A model generated the notes under the pieces. It did no database searches, was not told the origin of the DNA, and worked only from the letters and a program-made list of their open reading frames with translations. A DNA stretch of 64,000 nt. Source: Streptomyces sp. Mut1 (GTDB lineage Bacteria; Actinomycetota; Actinomycetes; Streptomycetales; Streptomycetaceae). Where the stretch lies: contig NZ_CP120997.1 in NCBI RefSeq assembly GCF_030719295.1, positions 6,086,001 to 6,150,000 of the forward strand. The letters run 5' to 3'. Within the stretch, counting starts at the first letter, position 1. Each line of letters starts with the position of its first letter. Shown here one piece after another: positions 32,720 to 42,626 of this stretch. The position numbers and the translations under genes are program-made.

Positions 32720-33702
32720 GGGCCGTTTCCCAACTGTGTCGTCTTCGCGGGCGTGCCGGCGGGGGCGTCGTCGGCCTCCGCCTCGTCCGCGAGGGTGAGG
32801 AACGCCTCTTCCAGCGTCGCCGAACGGACTTCGAGCCCGGAGAACGGTGCCCCGCTCATGACCAGATCGCGCACCAGCGCGTCGGCGTCGGGGGTCAGCA
32901 GATGGATACGGCCGTCGACGCGCTCGGAGGTGAGGATGCCGGGCAACGGGGGCACCTCGTCGGCCAGCAGGCTGACCCGCTGGGCGCGCACCAGCCCGCG
33001 CAGCGCGTCCACCGTGTCGTCGGCGGCGACCCGGCCCCGGGTGAGCACCACCACGCGGTCGGCCAGCTGCTCGATCTCCTCCAGGTAGTGACTGGTCAGC
33101 AGCACGGTGCCGCCCTCGGCATGGAAGGCGCGGATCACCTCCCACAGGGTGCGGCGGGTCTCCACGTCGAGCCCGGTGGTGGGCTCGTCGAGGAACACCA
33201 TGCGGGGCCGCCCCACGAAGGCCAGGGCCACCGCGAGCCGGCGCTTCTCACCGCCGGACAGCCCGCCGGTCTGACGGCGCTCCTTGTCCAGCAGCCCGAA
33301 GTGGTCCAGCAGTTCGCCCCGGGGGACCGGGTTCTCGTAGTGCGCGGCGGCGAAGTCGGCCACCTCGCCGACCCGGAGCGTGGGGGGCAGCCCGGTCTCC
33401 TGCGGGGTGACACCGATCAGCCTGCGGTGCACCGCCCTGCGCGGGTCGCCGCCGAACAGCTCGCAGTGGCCCGAGGTCGGCCGGCGCAGCCCGACGAGGA
33501 GGCTGAGCAGCGTGGACTTGCCCGCGCCGTTGGGCCCCAGCAGGCCGACCAGCTCGCCGCCGCGGATCTCCAGATCGATCGGGTGCAGCGCGGTCTTGTC
33601 GCCGTAGGACCGGGACATGCCCATGGTCCGGACGGCCATCGGCGGTGCGCCGGCGGACGGGGCCGCCGCGGAGGCCGCCGGGGTGAGCAGGGTGCGTGCC
33701 AT
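32710..33702 (-). CDS. ABC transporter ATPase, thiopeptide export
   Basis: A 330-residue DrrA-type ATPase: Walker A GLLGPNGAGKSTLL, signature LSGGEKRRLAVALAF, Walker B MVFLDEPTTGLD, H-loop LTSHYLEE, and a C-terminal DUF4162-like tail. The start ATG shares one base with the preceding stop (TGATG at 33700-33704). It pairs with the permease behind it. Confidence 0.92.
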   Translation of the reverse strand: MARTLLTPAASAAAPSAGAPPMAVRTMGMSRSYGDKTALHPIDLEIRGGELVGLLGPNGAGKSTLLSLLVGLRRPTSGHCELFGGDPRRAVHRRLIGVTPQETGLPPTLRVGEVADFAAAHYENPVPRGELLDHFGLLDKERRQTGGLSGGEKRRLAVALAFVGRPRMVFLDEPTTGLDVETRRTLWEVIRAFHAEGGTVLLTSHYLEEIEQLADRVVVLTRGRVAADDTVDALRGLVRAQRVSLLADEVPPLPGILTSERVDGRIHLLTPDADALVRDLVMSGAPFSGLEVRSATLEEAFLTLADEAEADDAPAGTPAKTTQLGNGPWR

Positions 33703-34763
33703 CAGTGCTCCTTGGGTGCCGGCTGCGCGAGGGCTTCGGGCGTGCCGGGCTCCGGAGGCGGGAAGAGGTGGACCAGCCGGGCGTAGGTCTGGAGTTCCTC
33801 GGCCATGGTCAGTCCGAGGCGGTTGTGCAGCATGTGGACGTGGGAGAAGAAGACCTCCCCGGGATGTTCGGCGGTGCCTTCGGTACGGACCCGCTCGGCC
33901 AGGTCGCAGAGCAGGGTGTGCCAGGACGCGAACGGGCCGTGCTGGGCCGGGTCGACGGCGGGCGGCGCCCCTGCCGGACGTTTCCCGGCGCCCGGGCTGG
34001 ACCCGCACAGCCGGTCCAACTGCTCGGTGGAGAGCCGGAATCCGGCCCCCACCATCTGCCGCAGGGCCTCCAGGCCACGCGCGTAGAACATGGCCTGGTC
34101 GGCCGGGCCGCCCAGCGCCGTACCGGCGGACATGGCCGCCCGCAGCGCCATCGCCGAACGCGACCGCGAGTCGGGCAGCCGGGGCAGGAAGGCGCGCACC
34201 AGTTCGCTGGAGAGCTGGAACAGCCGCTCCGTGGCGGGCATCAGAGCGGGCCCGCCGTACCGTTCGGTCTCCGGGACATAGGTGTCCTGGTAGACGCCCG
34301 GGTCCCGGGGGCCGGCCGGGCGGACGCCTCGGTGCGGCTCCTCCAGCGCGGAGAGCCGCCGGGCGTGCGCCAGATACGTGTCCCGGTCGAGCGGCTCCTC
34401 ACCCTCCAGGAGCGGGGTCGCGCGGCCGAGCCGGTCCTGGAGCAGCCGCTCGGCGCGTGCCGTCTCCGAGGCGGTCAGCCCGCCGACCCGAAGCCGCAGA
34501 TGCGGCCCGTGCTGCCAGTACCGGATGAAGAACCAGGGGTGGCCGGGAAACAGGTCCACCGCGGGGCCGATGACGTCGGTGACCACCCGGTCGTGCGCGG
34601 ACCGCGCCATGGACCCGATGTGGAGGTGCCAGGAACGCCACTGGACCGCGGGGCCCAGTTCCCGGGAGGCCGCCGCCTCGGAAGCCGGCCGGTGAGCTGT
34701 CCGGGATGCCGTGCGACCGGTGGATGTGGACTGCACCGTTGTTGTCTCCGTTCTCTCATTCAC
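33702..34763 (-). CDS. LanB-type elimination-domain protein of the split thiopeptide dehydratase
   Basis: A 353-residue SpaB_C-like protein. It has the hallmarks of a glutamate-eliminating domain: WFFIRYWQHGPHLRLR with both active-site Arg (about residues 90 and 92), the RYGG motif after YVPETE, and VHMLHNRLGL near the C-terminus with the His. These match the NisB elimination site (R784, R786, H961), so I assign this protein, rather than the 388-residue paralogue at 42623, to glutamate elimination giving Dha/Dhb. The GTG start lies 16 nt after the dehydrogenase stop, next to a tandem repeat. Confidence 0.85.
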   Translation of the reverse strand: MNERTETTTVQSTSTGRTASRTAHRPASEAAASRELGPAVQWRSWHLHIGSMARSAHDRVVTDVIGPAVDLFPGHPWFFIRYWQHGPHLRLRVGGLTASETARAERLLQDRLGRATPLLEGEEPLDRDTYLAHARRLSALEEPHRGVRPAGPRDPGVYQDTYVPETERYGGPALMPATERLFQLSSELVRAFLPRLPDSRSRSAMALRAAMSAGTALGGPADQAMFYARGLEALRQMVGAGFRLSTEQLDRLCGSSPGAGKRPAGAPPAVDPAQHGPFASWHTLLCDLAERVRTEGTAEHPGEVFFSHVHMLHNRLGLTMAEELQTYARLVHLFPPPEPGTPEALAQPAPKEH

Positions 34764-34798
34764 TGCCGGAGGTCGAGCGTCACTGCCGGAGGTCGAGC
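34760..34798. repeat. 19-bp tandem duplication at a gene junction
   Basis: TCACTGCCGGAGGTCGAGC occurs at 34760-34778 and again at 34780-34798 (20-bp period). On the coding strand each copy encodes the dehydrogenase ending LDLRQ-stop. The second copy's GTGA is the start of the elimination gene, so the duplication has added 20 bp between a stop and start that originally overlapped. Confidence 0.9.
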
Positions 34799-36318
34799 AG
34801 CGGGCCGCTGAACCGCGACGTCCCGCTGATCACTGCGAGGACCACCATCTCGTCGGACGGCAGCCCGAGGATGCGGCGTGCGGGCGCCTCACGGAACGCC
34901 CGCACCGGGCGCGCGTAGAGGCCCGCGGACGCCGCTGCCAGCGTCAGTCCGTGCACGGCCCAGCCGCAGGCGTACTGCGCCGCCGTCCAGCCACTGGTGC
35001 CGAGGTGCGCGGCCAGTTCCCGGGGACGGAACGACAGGAACCACAGCACCGACGCGTGCCGTACGTCGCAGCCGTTGCCCGGTGCCAGGGGGTAGCCGTA
35101 GATCTCCTCCAGCCGGGCCGGTACGCCGGGGCCGGTGGCGCGCGGGGTGTAGGCCGAGGGGGTCACCTCGTACACCCCGTCGGGGTGGCCGGTCACCGAC
35201 TGGGTGACGGCGGTGACGCGCAGCGCCCCGGCCGCCGTCCGCGGTCCGGCGCCCGGCGGGGGCGTCAGCAGCCAGTCGCGCGCGGTGTCCAGCACCTCGC
35301 CCGGTACGGTGCGCGGCCGGGCGTTGTTCCCGAACAGGCCGCGCGGCATCCGTCCCGAGGTGCGCTGCCACAGCACCTCCGCCCAGGACCGGCCGGTGTC
35401 CGGCGCGGTGGACGCGATGGCCGTGTCCACCGGGGCCGCGGCGGCGGGGAACTCCTGGGCGCGGTTCATCTCCACCACATCGGCCATCACCCCGTCCGGC
35501 ACCGCCTCGGCCGGGCCGTGGTCCGGACCCGCCGGCCCCGCGGAGGCGTCCCCGGTCAGCTCGACCACCACCGGCAGGGTCCACTCCCAGCTGGGCGTGA
35601 GGCCGAACTCCGCGAGCCGTTGCCGGGCACCGGGCCCGGGAAACCGCACCCGCGCCGGGATTCCCAGCAGTTCGAGGGCCACGCACAGCGCGCGCAGCGC
35701 GATGCCCAGCTCCAGCTGCACCAGCGAGCCCCGGTACCAGCGGTACGTGGCGGGGAGCCGGGTGAAGCGCCCGGTGAGCAGCACCTCCCGGGCCGCCGAG
35801 GGCGCCGACGAGGCGCCGGACAGCCCGGCCAGTGCCCGCCGGTACGGGTCGAACACCTGCCGCCTGCCCCGGTCGTTGACGAGGACCTGCACCGGGAACT
35901 TGGCCCGCACCGAGGCGTAGCCCCGGTGGTCGTTGAACGGGTTCTCCGGCTCGCGGCGCTGCACCCCGAAGGCGGCGACCAGCGCGTGTGCCAGTGCCCG
36001 GTCCTCCGGTACGCCCGTGATCCGGCCCGCCGGGAAGGGGGCGTCCTCCAGCAGGTCGACCGTTCCCGGCGGCAGCGCGGTGAGGTCGTCGAACCGGGCG
36101 GTGCCGGGCAGCCGGGGGGCCACCGGCAGGGCGGAGACCGGCACGCCGGGCGGCGGCTCCGCGTCCGGCGGCATCGGCGGCTCGGCCGGCCGGTCGGCCC
36201 CGGCGGCGAACAGGTACCACATCCGGTCCCGGGCCATGGTGTCCGCGTCCTCGGGCACCGGGCCCGCACGGTCCGGCGCGGGGGCTTCCGGTACGTTCAC
36301 AGCTGCCTCCGCGGTCAC
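34780..36318 (-). CDS. SagB-type FMN azoline dehydrogenase
   Basis: A 512-residue nitroreductase-like protein of the thiopeptide/TOMM dehydrogenase type. It has two related halves: WYRGSLVQLELGIALRALCV in the first, and GWTAAQYACGWAVHGLTLAA with PARRILGLPSDEMVVLAVIS in the second. It oxidises azolines to azoles. The GTG at 36318 overlaps the YcaO stop (GTGA). It sits in the usual order after the cyclodehydratase pair. Confidence 0.85.
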   Translation of the reverse strand: MTAEAAVNVPEAPAPDRAGPVPEDADTMARDRMWYLFAAGADRPAEPPMPPDAEPPPGVPVSALPVAPRLPGTARFDDLTALPPGTVDLLEDAPFPAGRITGVPEDRALAHALVAAFGVQRREPENPFNDHRGYASVRAKFPVQVLVNDRGRRQVFDPYRRALAGLSGASSAPSAAREVLLTGRFTRLPATYRWYRGSLVQLELGIALRALCVALELLGIPARVRFPGPGARQRLAEFGLTPSWEWTLPVVVELTGDASAGPAGPDHGPAEAVPDGVMADVVEMNRAQEFPAAAAPVDTAIASTAPDTGRSWAEVLWQRTSGRMPRGLFGNNARPRTVPGEVLDTARDWLLTPPPGAGPRTAAGALRVTAVTQSVTGHPDGVYEVTPSAYTPRATGPGVPARLEEIYGYPLAPGNGCDVRHASVLWFLSFRPRELAAHLGTSGWTAAQYACGWAVHGLTLAAASAGLYARPVRAFREAPARRILGLPSDEMVVLAVISGTSRFSGPLLDLRQ

Positions 36319-38273
36319 GGGAACGGGTGGGGGTCGTAGGGCGCCTTACGGTGCTCCGCGGGGGTGCCCGCGAGCGCGGCCGCCAGCCGGGGCAGCCCGC
36401 TCAGCCGCTGCTGGGGCTGGCCGAAGCACATCGGGGTGATGCCGGGCACGACCGCCTTGGCGACCGCGAGCCCCAGGTCCCGGTGCTCACGGGTGGACTG
36501 GTCCACCATCAGGACACGTTCGAGACCGGCGTCCGCGAAGAGCCCGGCGGTGAAGTCCAGCGCCCGGCGCACATCGCCGCCCGCCGCCTCCCGCAGCCGG
36601 TGCGGCCAGGCGGGAAAGGCGTCCCGCAGGGCGACCCGGCGCCCGCCGAGCACCGAGACGACGCGCGGCAGCGCCTCCGGCAGCGAGTACAGCTTCAGAT
36701 GGTCGTGCAACTGGTCCACCAGCCACGGATCGGCGAACATCGGCTCGATGTCCTCGCGGGTCCAGGTCACCGGATCGGTGACCAGCTGCGCCAGCTCCCA
36801 CAGGGCGGTACGCGCCACGGCCACCGGGTCGCAGCCGGACCCCGCGGCGGAGAAGCTGGCCGGGAAGGGCTGTTCCCGGTTCACCGCGAGCGACCAGACG
36901 ACCGGGAGGTCGATGTCGCCCGTCGCCACCAGCAGATGGACGTCGAAGCCGTGCGCGTCGATCAGGTCCAGCAGGCGCCGCGAGGCCGGATCGGTGACGG
37001 AGGAGAGCTCGATCGTCGGCAACGGAGCCGCCCGGTGCCAGGCGTTCAGGAAGGCGTCCCGCTCCGCCAGTTCGAACAGCGAGTGCAGCACCGCCTCCTC
37101 CGGCGACGAGCCCAGGGCGCAGCCGCTGGAGGAGTCGTGGAAGTAGAAGGTGCGTGCCCGCGAGTCGCTGCGGCGCACCGTGTCGTACGCCCGCCCGAAC
37201 CGGTGGTCGTACTGGTAGAAACCGATCTCCGCCGGGACGAGCGACGACGGCCCGCCGTGCAGGTCCCGGGCCCACACCCAGTCCATCGGGGTGTCCGGGC
37301 TGTACGGCGTGACCCGGCTGCCGGGGTGGGCCAGCTGCTCCTCGGTGTACTGGCCGAGGGTGCCGGGGTCCACGGCCCGGTCGGCGACCTCGCGGTAGCT
37401 GACCGCGCCGACGACGGCCGCCTCGTGGGGGAAGCCCCCCAGCCGCTCGTACGCCTCCAGGATGGCGACCGGCTCGGCGTCGGCGAAGGTCCCCGCGCGG
37501 GCGAAGCCCATGGCCAGCGACTCCGGCAGGGAGGCCACACTCATGGCGTACGGCGGCGACGCCTCCCGCACCACCCGGTCGACCGGCCCGAACCGGGGGT
37601 CCACCGTCCGCGCGCGGAGCAGTCCGGGGCCGAGCAGTCCGGCACCGTCCGCGCCGCGCGTCGGCCCGTCCGGTCCGGCGAGTATCCGCCGCACCGGCCA
37701 CGGGGCGGGCGGGGCCGGGTCGAGCCCGGCGGGGTCGGCGGCGCAGACCCGGCAGCGGGCGCTGCGCCGGACCAGATGGCGGCGGGAGGAAGGCCCGCCG
37801 AGCGCGTACAACTCACCGGCTTCCAGGGGGCGTTCGTCCAGGCTCCGGAGGACGGGGGCCAGCATTTCCAGCAGGAACGGGCGGCGCATCGCGGGACGCG
37901 AGACCGGCCGCAGGGGGTCGGCGGCCAGGGGATGGCCGGCGACCACCCGGGAACGCAGCTCCGCACAGCCCGCGCAGCCGCCCTCCGCCCCGGGGACCCA
38001 GTACGGGCCGATCAGGACCTCACCGCCGAACAGCCGGACCGACAGATGCGGCCGGCCGCCGGCCGACGCGGCGTCCACCCGCTCCCGCTCCCAGTCCGGG
38101 TTCCAGCCGCGGTTCAGGGAGAGGGAGCCGGGCCGGGCGGCGACCAGCGGGAGCAGCGCTCGGGCCCACTCCCCGGCGGCGGGCCCGGTGAGGTCGGGAC
38201 CGGTCGCCACCTCCGGGTCCGGGCCGGCGGCGGGCTGCGGCCGGGCGGGGGCCGTCATGATCTCACCGGGCAT
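36315..38273 (-). CDS. YcaO cyclodehydratase (azoline-forming)
   Basis: A 652-residue TOMM-type YcaO. The N-terminal part has zinc-site-like CAGCAEL and CRVCAAD pairs. The YcaO domain shows ALGSSPEEAVLHSLFELAER and DAFLNAWH (ATP/Mg-binding Glu residues), SAAGSGCDPVAVARTALWEL, and the Pro-rich C-terminal tail YDPHPFP, which is diagnostic for azoline-forming YcaOs. It uses ATP to cyclise Cys (and possibly Ser/Thr) of the core. ATG 38273 has GAGGAGCC upstream and overlaps the ThiF-like gene by 11 nt; an alternative ATG lies 15 nt inside. Confidence 0.93.
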   Translation of the reverse strand: MPGEIMTAPARPQPAAGPDPEVATGPDLTGPAAGEWARALLPLVAARPGSLSLNRGWNPDWERERVDAASAGGRPHLSVRLFGGEVLIGPYWVPGAEGGCAGCAELRSRVVAGHPLAADPLRPVSRPAMRRPFLLEMLAPVLRSLDERPLEAGELYALGGPSSRRHLVRRSARCRVCAADPAGLDPAPPAPWPVRRILAGPDGPTRGADGAGLLGPGLLRARTVDPRFGPVDRVVREASPPYAMSVASLPESLAMGFARAGTFADAEPVAILEAYERLGGFPHEAAVVGAVSYREVADRAVDPGTLGQYTEEQLAHPGSRVTPYSPDTPMDWVWARDLHGGPSSLVPAEIGFYQYDHRFGRAYDTVRRSDSRARTFYFHDSSSGCALGSSPEEAVLHSLFELAERDAFLNAWHRAAPLPTIELSSVTDPASRRLLDLIDAHGFDVHLLVATGDIDLPVVWSLAVNREQPFPASFSAAGSGCDPVAVARTALWELAQLVTDPVTWTREDIEPMFADPWLVDQLHDHLKLYSLPEALPRVVSVLGGRRVALRDAFPAWPHRLREAAGGDVRRALDFTAGLFADAGLERVLMVDQSTREHRDLGLAVAKAVVPGITPMCFGQPQQRLSGLPRLAAALAGTPAEHRKAPYDPHPFP

Positions 38274-40062
38274 GTGCGGGCTCCTCGGCGTGCGCCGGGG
38301 CTTCGGGGGAAGCCGGGGGGACGGGGCTCGGGACGGGGCTCAGCGCGACCGGGCCGAAGAAGACGGGCAGGGTGCCGAGCACCGGGTCGGACCGCAGCGG
38401 TGTCCCCACGGGCTCCCCGGGGAGGAGGCCCGCCGCCGCGCGGGCGGCGATCTCCGCGCGCAGCCGCGCCAGGGCTTGCGGACCGGCCGTCCGCAGGGCC
38501 CCGGTGTGCACGGCCGCGACCCCGGCACCGGGCCGCAACCCGGCCGCGATGCGGCCGGCGAGGACCGTACCGAGGCAGCCGTGCGCGGCCTCCTCCCCGG
38601 TCGGGCCCCAGCCGTGTCCGTACACTTCGCCGGTCTCGGCGTGCACCGCCCGCGCCAGCGGCCAGCCGATCCCCGGTATCTCCAGCAGCCGCACCACGAC
38701 CGGGAGTCCGTGCTCCTCGGCCAGAGCGCGCCGCACCACCTCGGTGGCGGGCAGCAGGCGTACGGGGTCCGGCCGCTCACTCGGTGCGGCGCGCTCGGTC
38801 AGCAGCCTGAGGGCGCCGTCCAGCAGCCACTGGTCCTCGGTGATCCCGGCGGCGCCCACCGCCGGACCGCCTTCCGGGACGGCCAGTTGACGCAGGGCCT
38901 CCAGGGCGACCGCGACGGTGGCACCCTGCTGGTCCCTGGCCCAGCCGATGACCCCGGCCCCCTTCCGGCCGGGCAGCCCCGCCTCGCGCAGCGCCAGCGG
39001 CAGCTGCGGCAGGTCGCCGCCCTCGGCCAGTTCGAACAGCCCGGTCCAGGGCGCGGACAGCGGGGCGACGACGCCTTGCAGCGCCGGGTCCGTCACCGGG
39101 GCGTTCCCGCTCTCCACGGGAGCCGGAGCCGGAGCGGGCTCCGGCACGGTGGCACCCGCCGCGGTGCGCAGCATGTCCGCCGACAGGTCCTCCCCGTGCA
39201 CGACATGCGCGCCGCCCGCCGTGCCGACACCGGCCAGCACCTCGAACACCAACTGCCCGGCCAGGGCCCCCGCCAGCGCGTCGGCGCCGGGCCGGGGCGC
39301 GGGCCCGGTCTCCCGGGCAGCGGCCCAGTCCTCGGCACGGGCCGCCAGCGCGTCGGCGGTGTGCGCGCCGGACCCGCCGGTCACCACCGGGCCGGCCAGG
39401 GCGGTGGATCCGAGCCGCACCGGGACCAGCGGCACACCGTCGGGGAGCCCCAGCAGCCGGGCGGCGGCCTCCGCGACACCGGGGCCCTCGGCGCACCAGA
39501 TCACCGCGTCCACATCGCTCACGTCCAGACCGTCCACGCCGTCCGTGAGCAGCTTCGCGCCCAGCCGCCGCGCGGTGGCCACCGCGTCCTGCGGGTCGGT
39601 GGGGGCGAGCACCAGCCGGCCCGCACCGGCCCGCGCCAGCCCACGGGCCGCGGGCAGCACGGCCGCGCAGGGCCCGTGCAGCAGGACCCGGGCGGCGCGC
39701 AGCGCGCCGAAGGCGGCGTACGGGTCGTCGCTGAACGCCTCCAGATGGGCGAGCGCCTCACCGAAACGCTCCCGGGTCTCCTCGTCCGGTGCGCCGGCGG
39801 TGAACCGCTCCGGGTCCAGCAGCAGGTCGCGGGCGCGCAGTTCGTCGGTGAGCCTGCGCACGGCGGGCCTGGCCCGCTCCGAGCCGAGCGCCGTCACCAG
39901 CTCGTCCTCCGTGGCGCCCGTCTCCAGCAGCGGGACGCAGACATCCGCGACGGTGAGCAGCACCTTGGGACCCAGAATCACGAACTGGGTGCGCGGCCCA
40001 CTGAAGTAGACGCCTCCCGTGACGGGTGCGTAGTGCAGATACGGCCGTGACCTCATCGTCAT
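38263..40062 (-). CDS. Ocin-ThiF-like partner with N-terminal RRE (leader-binding)
   Basis: A 599-residue TOMM partner protein. Residues 1-85 form a winged-helix RiPP recognition element (RPYLHYAPVTGGVYFSGP ... LTVADVCVPLLETGATEDEL ... VRRLTDELRARDLLL) that binds the precursor leader. The middle is an E1-like/ocin-ThiF fold (VLLHGPCAAVLPAARGLARA), and the rest is a docking domain for the YcaO. The ATG at 40062 overlaps the glutamylation gene's stop (ATGA). It presents the precursor to the cyclodehydratase. Confidence 0.85.
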   Translation of the reverse strand: MTMRSRPYLHYAPVTGGVYFSGPRTQFVILGPKVLLTVADVCVPLLETGATEDELVTALGSERARPAVRRLTDELRARDLLLDPERFTAGAPDEETRERFGEALAHLEAFSDDPYAAFGALRAARVLLHGPCAAVLPAARGLARAGAGRLVLAPTDPQDAVATARRLGAKLLTDGVDGLDVSDVDAVIWCAEGPGVAEAAARLLGLPDGVPLVPVRLGSTALAGPVVTGGSGAHTADALAARAEDWAAARETGPAPRPGADALAGALAGQLVFEVLAGVGTAGGAHVVHGEDLSADMLRTAAGATVPEPAPAPAPVESGNAPVTDPALQGVVAPLSAPWTGLFELAEGGDLPQLPLALREAGLPGRKGAGVIGWARDQQGATVAVALEALRQLAVPEGGPAVGAAGITEDQWLLDGALRLLTERAAPSERPDPVRLLPATEVVRRALAEEHGLPVVVRLLEIPGIGWPLARAVHAETGEVYGHGWGPTGEEAAHGCLGTVLAGRIAAGLRPGAGVAAVHTGALRTAGPQALARLRAEIAARAAAGLLPGEPVGTPLRSDPVLGTLPVFFGPVALSPVPSPVPPASPEAPAHAEEPAHAR

Positions 40063-42626
40063 GCGGTCTTTCCTCCGTAGGTGAAGGGAGCACCGGCGGT
40101 CCGGGCGATCTCGACCACCCATTCCGCCGCGTGCCGGGAGTCCGCCACGGTGGGCAGGGCCTCTTCCAGATAGCCGGGGCTCCGCCGTTCCATCAGCCGG
40201 GGCAGCACCCGTACGCTCACGGCGCTCTCCAGGTCGGTGTACTGGGGCTTCTGCCGCTGCCGGTGTTCCTCGGCGCCGAAGCCGAGCGCGGCGGCGGCCT
40301 GGAGCGCCTCCGTTCCGTAGGTGTCCTCCAGCGGTGTCTTGAGGACCACTTCGGCGGGTGCGCCGTGCCGGGCGCGCCAGCGGGCGAGTGCCCGCAGCCG
40401 GTCGGTCTCCTCCCGGCCGGCCGTGACCGCTTCGGCCAGTTCCCTCCCGCCGTACCAGCGCCGCCTGGCCAGCACCGCGCGCCCCACCGAGACCCGGGGG
40501 CAGACCCGGGTGGCGTCACCCGAACCGCCCGCCGACGCGAGCCAGTCGCCGACGAAGTCCTCCATCAGCCGGCCGCCGCTGACCAGCCACGCCGCGATAC
40601 GCACCGGGGCGGGCAGGAACTCGGGGTGGCCGCTGCCCAGGGTCAGCACCCGCAGGTCGCGGCCCTCGGCGTCGCGGACGCACAGCGCGTCGGTGGCCGG
40701 ATCGTGGGCGAGGCGCAGAGTGAACCAGCCCTCCGCGTCGATGCCGTGGGGCAGCACCCGGGCGTGCGCGTTGACGTTCAGCCGGTGCAGCCCGAGGTCC
40801 TCGGCGACCCGCCGGCCGTCCGCCCCGTACTGCCGCCGCAGCCGCTGTGCCAGATACGGCAGGGCCGGGCCGTCCAGCTCGCGGTCGGCGCCGAGGAACC
40901 GGCCGTAGAGCATGCCGTGCCCGGCGTACGCGTCGTTGTAGATCAGCCGGTCCTGCCAGGGCTGCACCAGCACGCCGTAGGCCAGCGGGTCCTGGCGGAA
41001 GCGGTCCGGGAGCGCGGCGACCAGGCCGCGGGCCTCCCGCGCGGTCAGGACCACGTCCCGGGCGTCGGGGCCCGCGTCCGTGAGCCTGCTCCGCATCCGG
41101 GCCAGGACGTCCACGCGCAGTTGGTGCAGCCGGCCGAGGGAGCCGTCGGCCGGGCCGCCGTCCTGGGGGATCTCGCCGTCCAGCGAACCGCCCCGCCGGT
41201 AGACCTCGGCGGAGATCCGTTCGGCGTGCTCGGCGAGCGGCACCTCGGCCCCCGCTCCGTACCACTCCACGAAGATCGCGGAGAGCACCGCGCGGATGTC
41301 GTGCAACCGGTCGAAGACCGACAGGAGTTCCACCACCGCCGCCATGTCGTCCAGGGCGCCGTGCCAGGGGGCGGTGTCCACCGTCAGGGACGGCAGTACG
41401 TAGTCCTCCTCCACCAGGACCTGCGCGGGCCGGCCGGCGCGGTTGCTGAGGTCGGCGAGTGTGCCGCGCAGCCGGGTGAGCACGGCGGTCCGCCGCTCGG
41501 CCGGGGCGGCGGCGACCTCCGGGAGCAGCCCGTTCACCTCCGCCAGGAGCGGGGCGCTGGGCAGGCCGGGGCGGTCGAGCGCCGTACGGAAGGGCAGGTC
41601 GCCGTCCTCGGGGCCGTCGCTCAGGCAGAGGATTCCCGCACGCACGGCCCCCCGCACCGCGGTCAGCGCGTCCTCGGCCGGGCAGCCGAACTCCCCGGCC
41701 ACCTCGGCCGCGACGGCGGACACCTGCCGGGCGCCCAGGGCCACGGCGTTCAGCATCGGACGCACCGGCCCCGCGACCGAGGTGGAGAGCCGGCGGATGA
41801 GGCCCCCGGAGGGCTGAAGGAACATCAGCTTCTCGCGCCCCGGCCCGAATTCGGAGGTCGGCGGCAGCTGCACCCAGTCCTCCGGCCGCACCGCCCGCCC
41901 CGGTTCGGCCTCGTACCTGAGTCCGCCGAGGACGTAGTGCAGCATGATCCGGTCCAGCCCGACGACCGGGACCGCGCCGTCGGGGGCCACGTCGTCGAGC
42001 GCGACGCCCCGCGGGCCGGGGCGGGCCAGCCCGACCGCGGTGAACCGGGAGAGCGGGCTGGTGCGGATCATGGCGCGGGTGACGTACTGGACCAGGCCGC
42101 GTTCGGACTTGCGCAGCCGGGCGGACAGCTTCCCCCCGCCCTCCAGGGCGGCCCGGTAGCGGTCGGCGCCGGCGGCCACCTCCGGTGCGACCAGGGCGAG
42201 CGAACGTCTGAGGTCGTCATCGGCGAGGAGCCCCGCCAGCCGTTTCCGCTCCCGGCCGGCGGCCTGCGGATACTCCCGGTCCAGCGCCTCGCGCAGCGCG
42301 TCCCGCTCGGAGCGGGCCGCCCGCCAGCGGGCCACCGCGGGCACCGGCTCGTCCCCGGTGCGCGGGGCGCGGTCGTTGTGGATGTCCCGGCGCAGCGCGA
42401 TCAGCGGGCCGCGCCCGCCGGGGTCGGCGGTGGCGCCGATCAGCTGGTGCAGCTGAGCCGAGCAGACCTCCGCCGCGGCCTCGACCTCGTTCTCCGCGGC
42501 GCACACCTCGTCCAGCAGCGCGGCCAGTACGGGGTCCGCGAGCCGCGCCCTGGGCAGCGGGTTGACGCGCAGCATCCAGAGCGGTTCAGCGGCGGGGGCG
42601 TCCTCGCCCGTCGTCCCGGGCCTCAC
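40059..42626 (-). CDS. LanB-type glutamylation protein of the split thiopeptide dehydratase (TbtB-like)
   Basis: An 855-residue Lant_dehydr_N protein: RTSPLSRFTAVGLARPGPRG is the conserved tRNA-Glu-dependent LanB block, followed by LPPTSEFGPGREKLMFLQPS, VLVEEDYVLPSL, YNDAYAGHGMLYGRFLG and RVCPRVSVGRAVLARRRWY. It transfers glutamate from Glu-tRNA to Ser/Thr of the core; the separate protein at 33702 eliminates it. The true start is the GTG at 42626, overlapping the stop of the preceding gene (GTGA); the frame upstream of it has no homology. Confidence 0.92.
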   Translation of the reverse strand: MRPGTTGEDAPAAEPLWMLRVNPLPRARLADPVLAALLDEVCAAENEVEAAAEVCSAQLHQLIGATADPGGRGPLIALRRDIHNDRAPRTGDEPVPAVARWRAARSERDALREALDREYPQAAGRERKRLAGLLADDDLRRSLALVAPEVAAGADRYRAALEGGGKLSARLRKSERGLVQYVTRAMIRTSPLSRFTAVGLARPGPRGVALDDVAPDGAVPVVGLDRIMLHYVLGGLRYEAEPGRAVRPEDWVQLPPTSEFGPGREKLMFLQPSGGLIRRLSTSVAGPVRPMLNAVALGARQVSAVAAEVAGEFGCPAEDALTAVRGAVRAGILCLSDGPEDGDLPFRTALDRPGLPSAPLLAEVNGLLPEVAAAPAERRTAVLTRLRGTLADLSNRAGRPAQVLVEEDYVLPSLTVDTAPWHGALDDMAAVVELLSVFDRLHDIRAVLSAIFVEWYGAGAEVPLAEHAERISAEVYRRGGSLDGEIPQDGGPADGSLGRLHQLRVDVLARMRSRLTDAGPDARDVVLTAREARGLVAALPDRFRQDPLAYGVLVQPWQDRLIYNDAYAGHGMLYGRFLGADRELDGPALPYLAQRLRRQYGADGRRVAEDLGLHRLNVNAHARVLPHGIDAEGWFTLRLAHDPATDALCVRDAEGRDLRVLTLGSGHPEFLPAPVRIAAWLVSGGRLMEDFVGDWLASAGGSGDATRVCPRVSVGRAVLARRRWYGGRELAEAVTAGREETDRLRALARWRARHGAPAEVVLKTPLEDTYGTEALQAAAALGFGAEEHRQRQKPQYTDLESAVSVRVLPRLMERRSPGYLEEALPTVADSRHAAEWVVEIARTAGAPFTYGGKTA

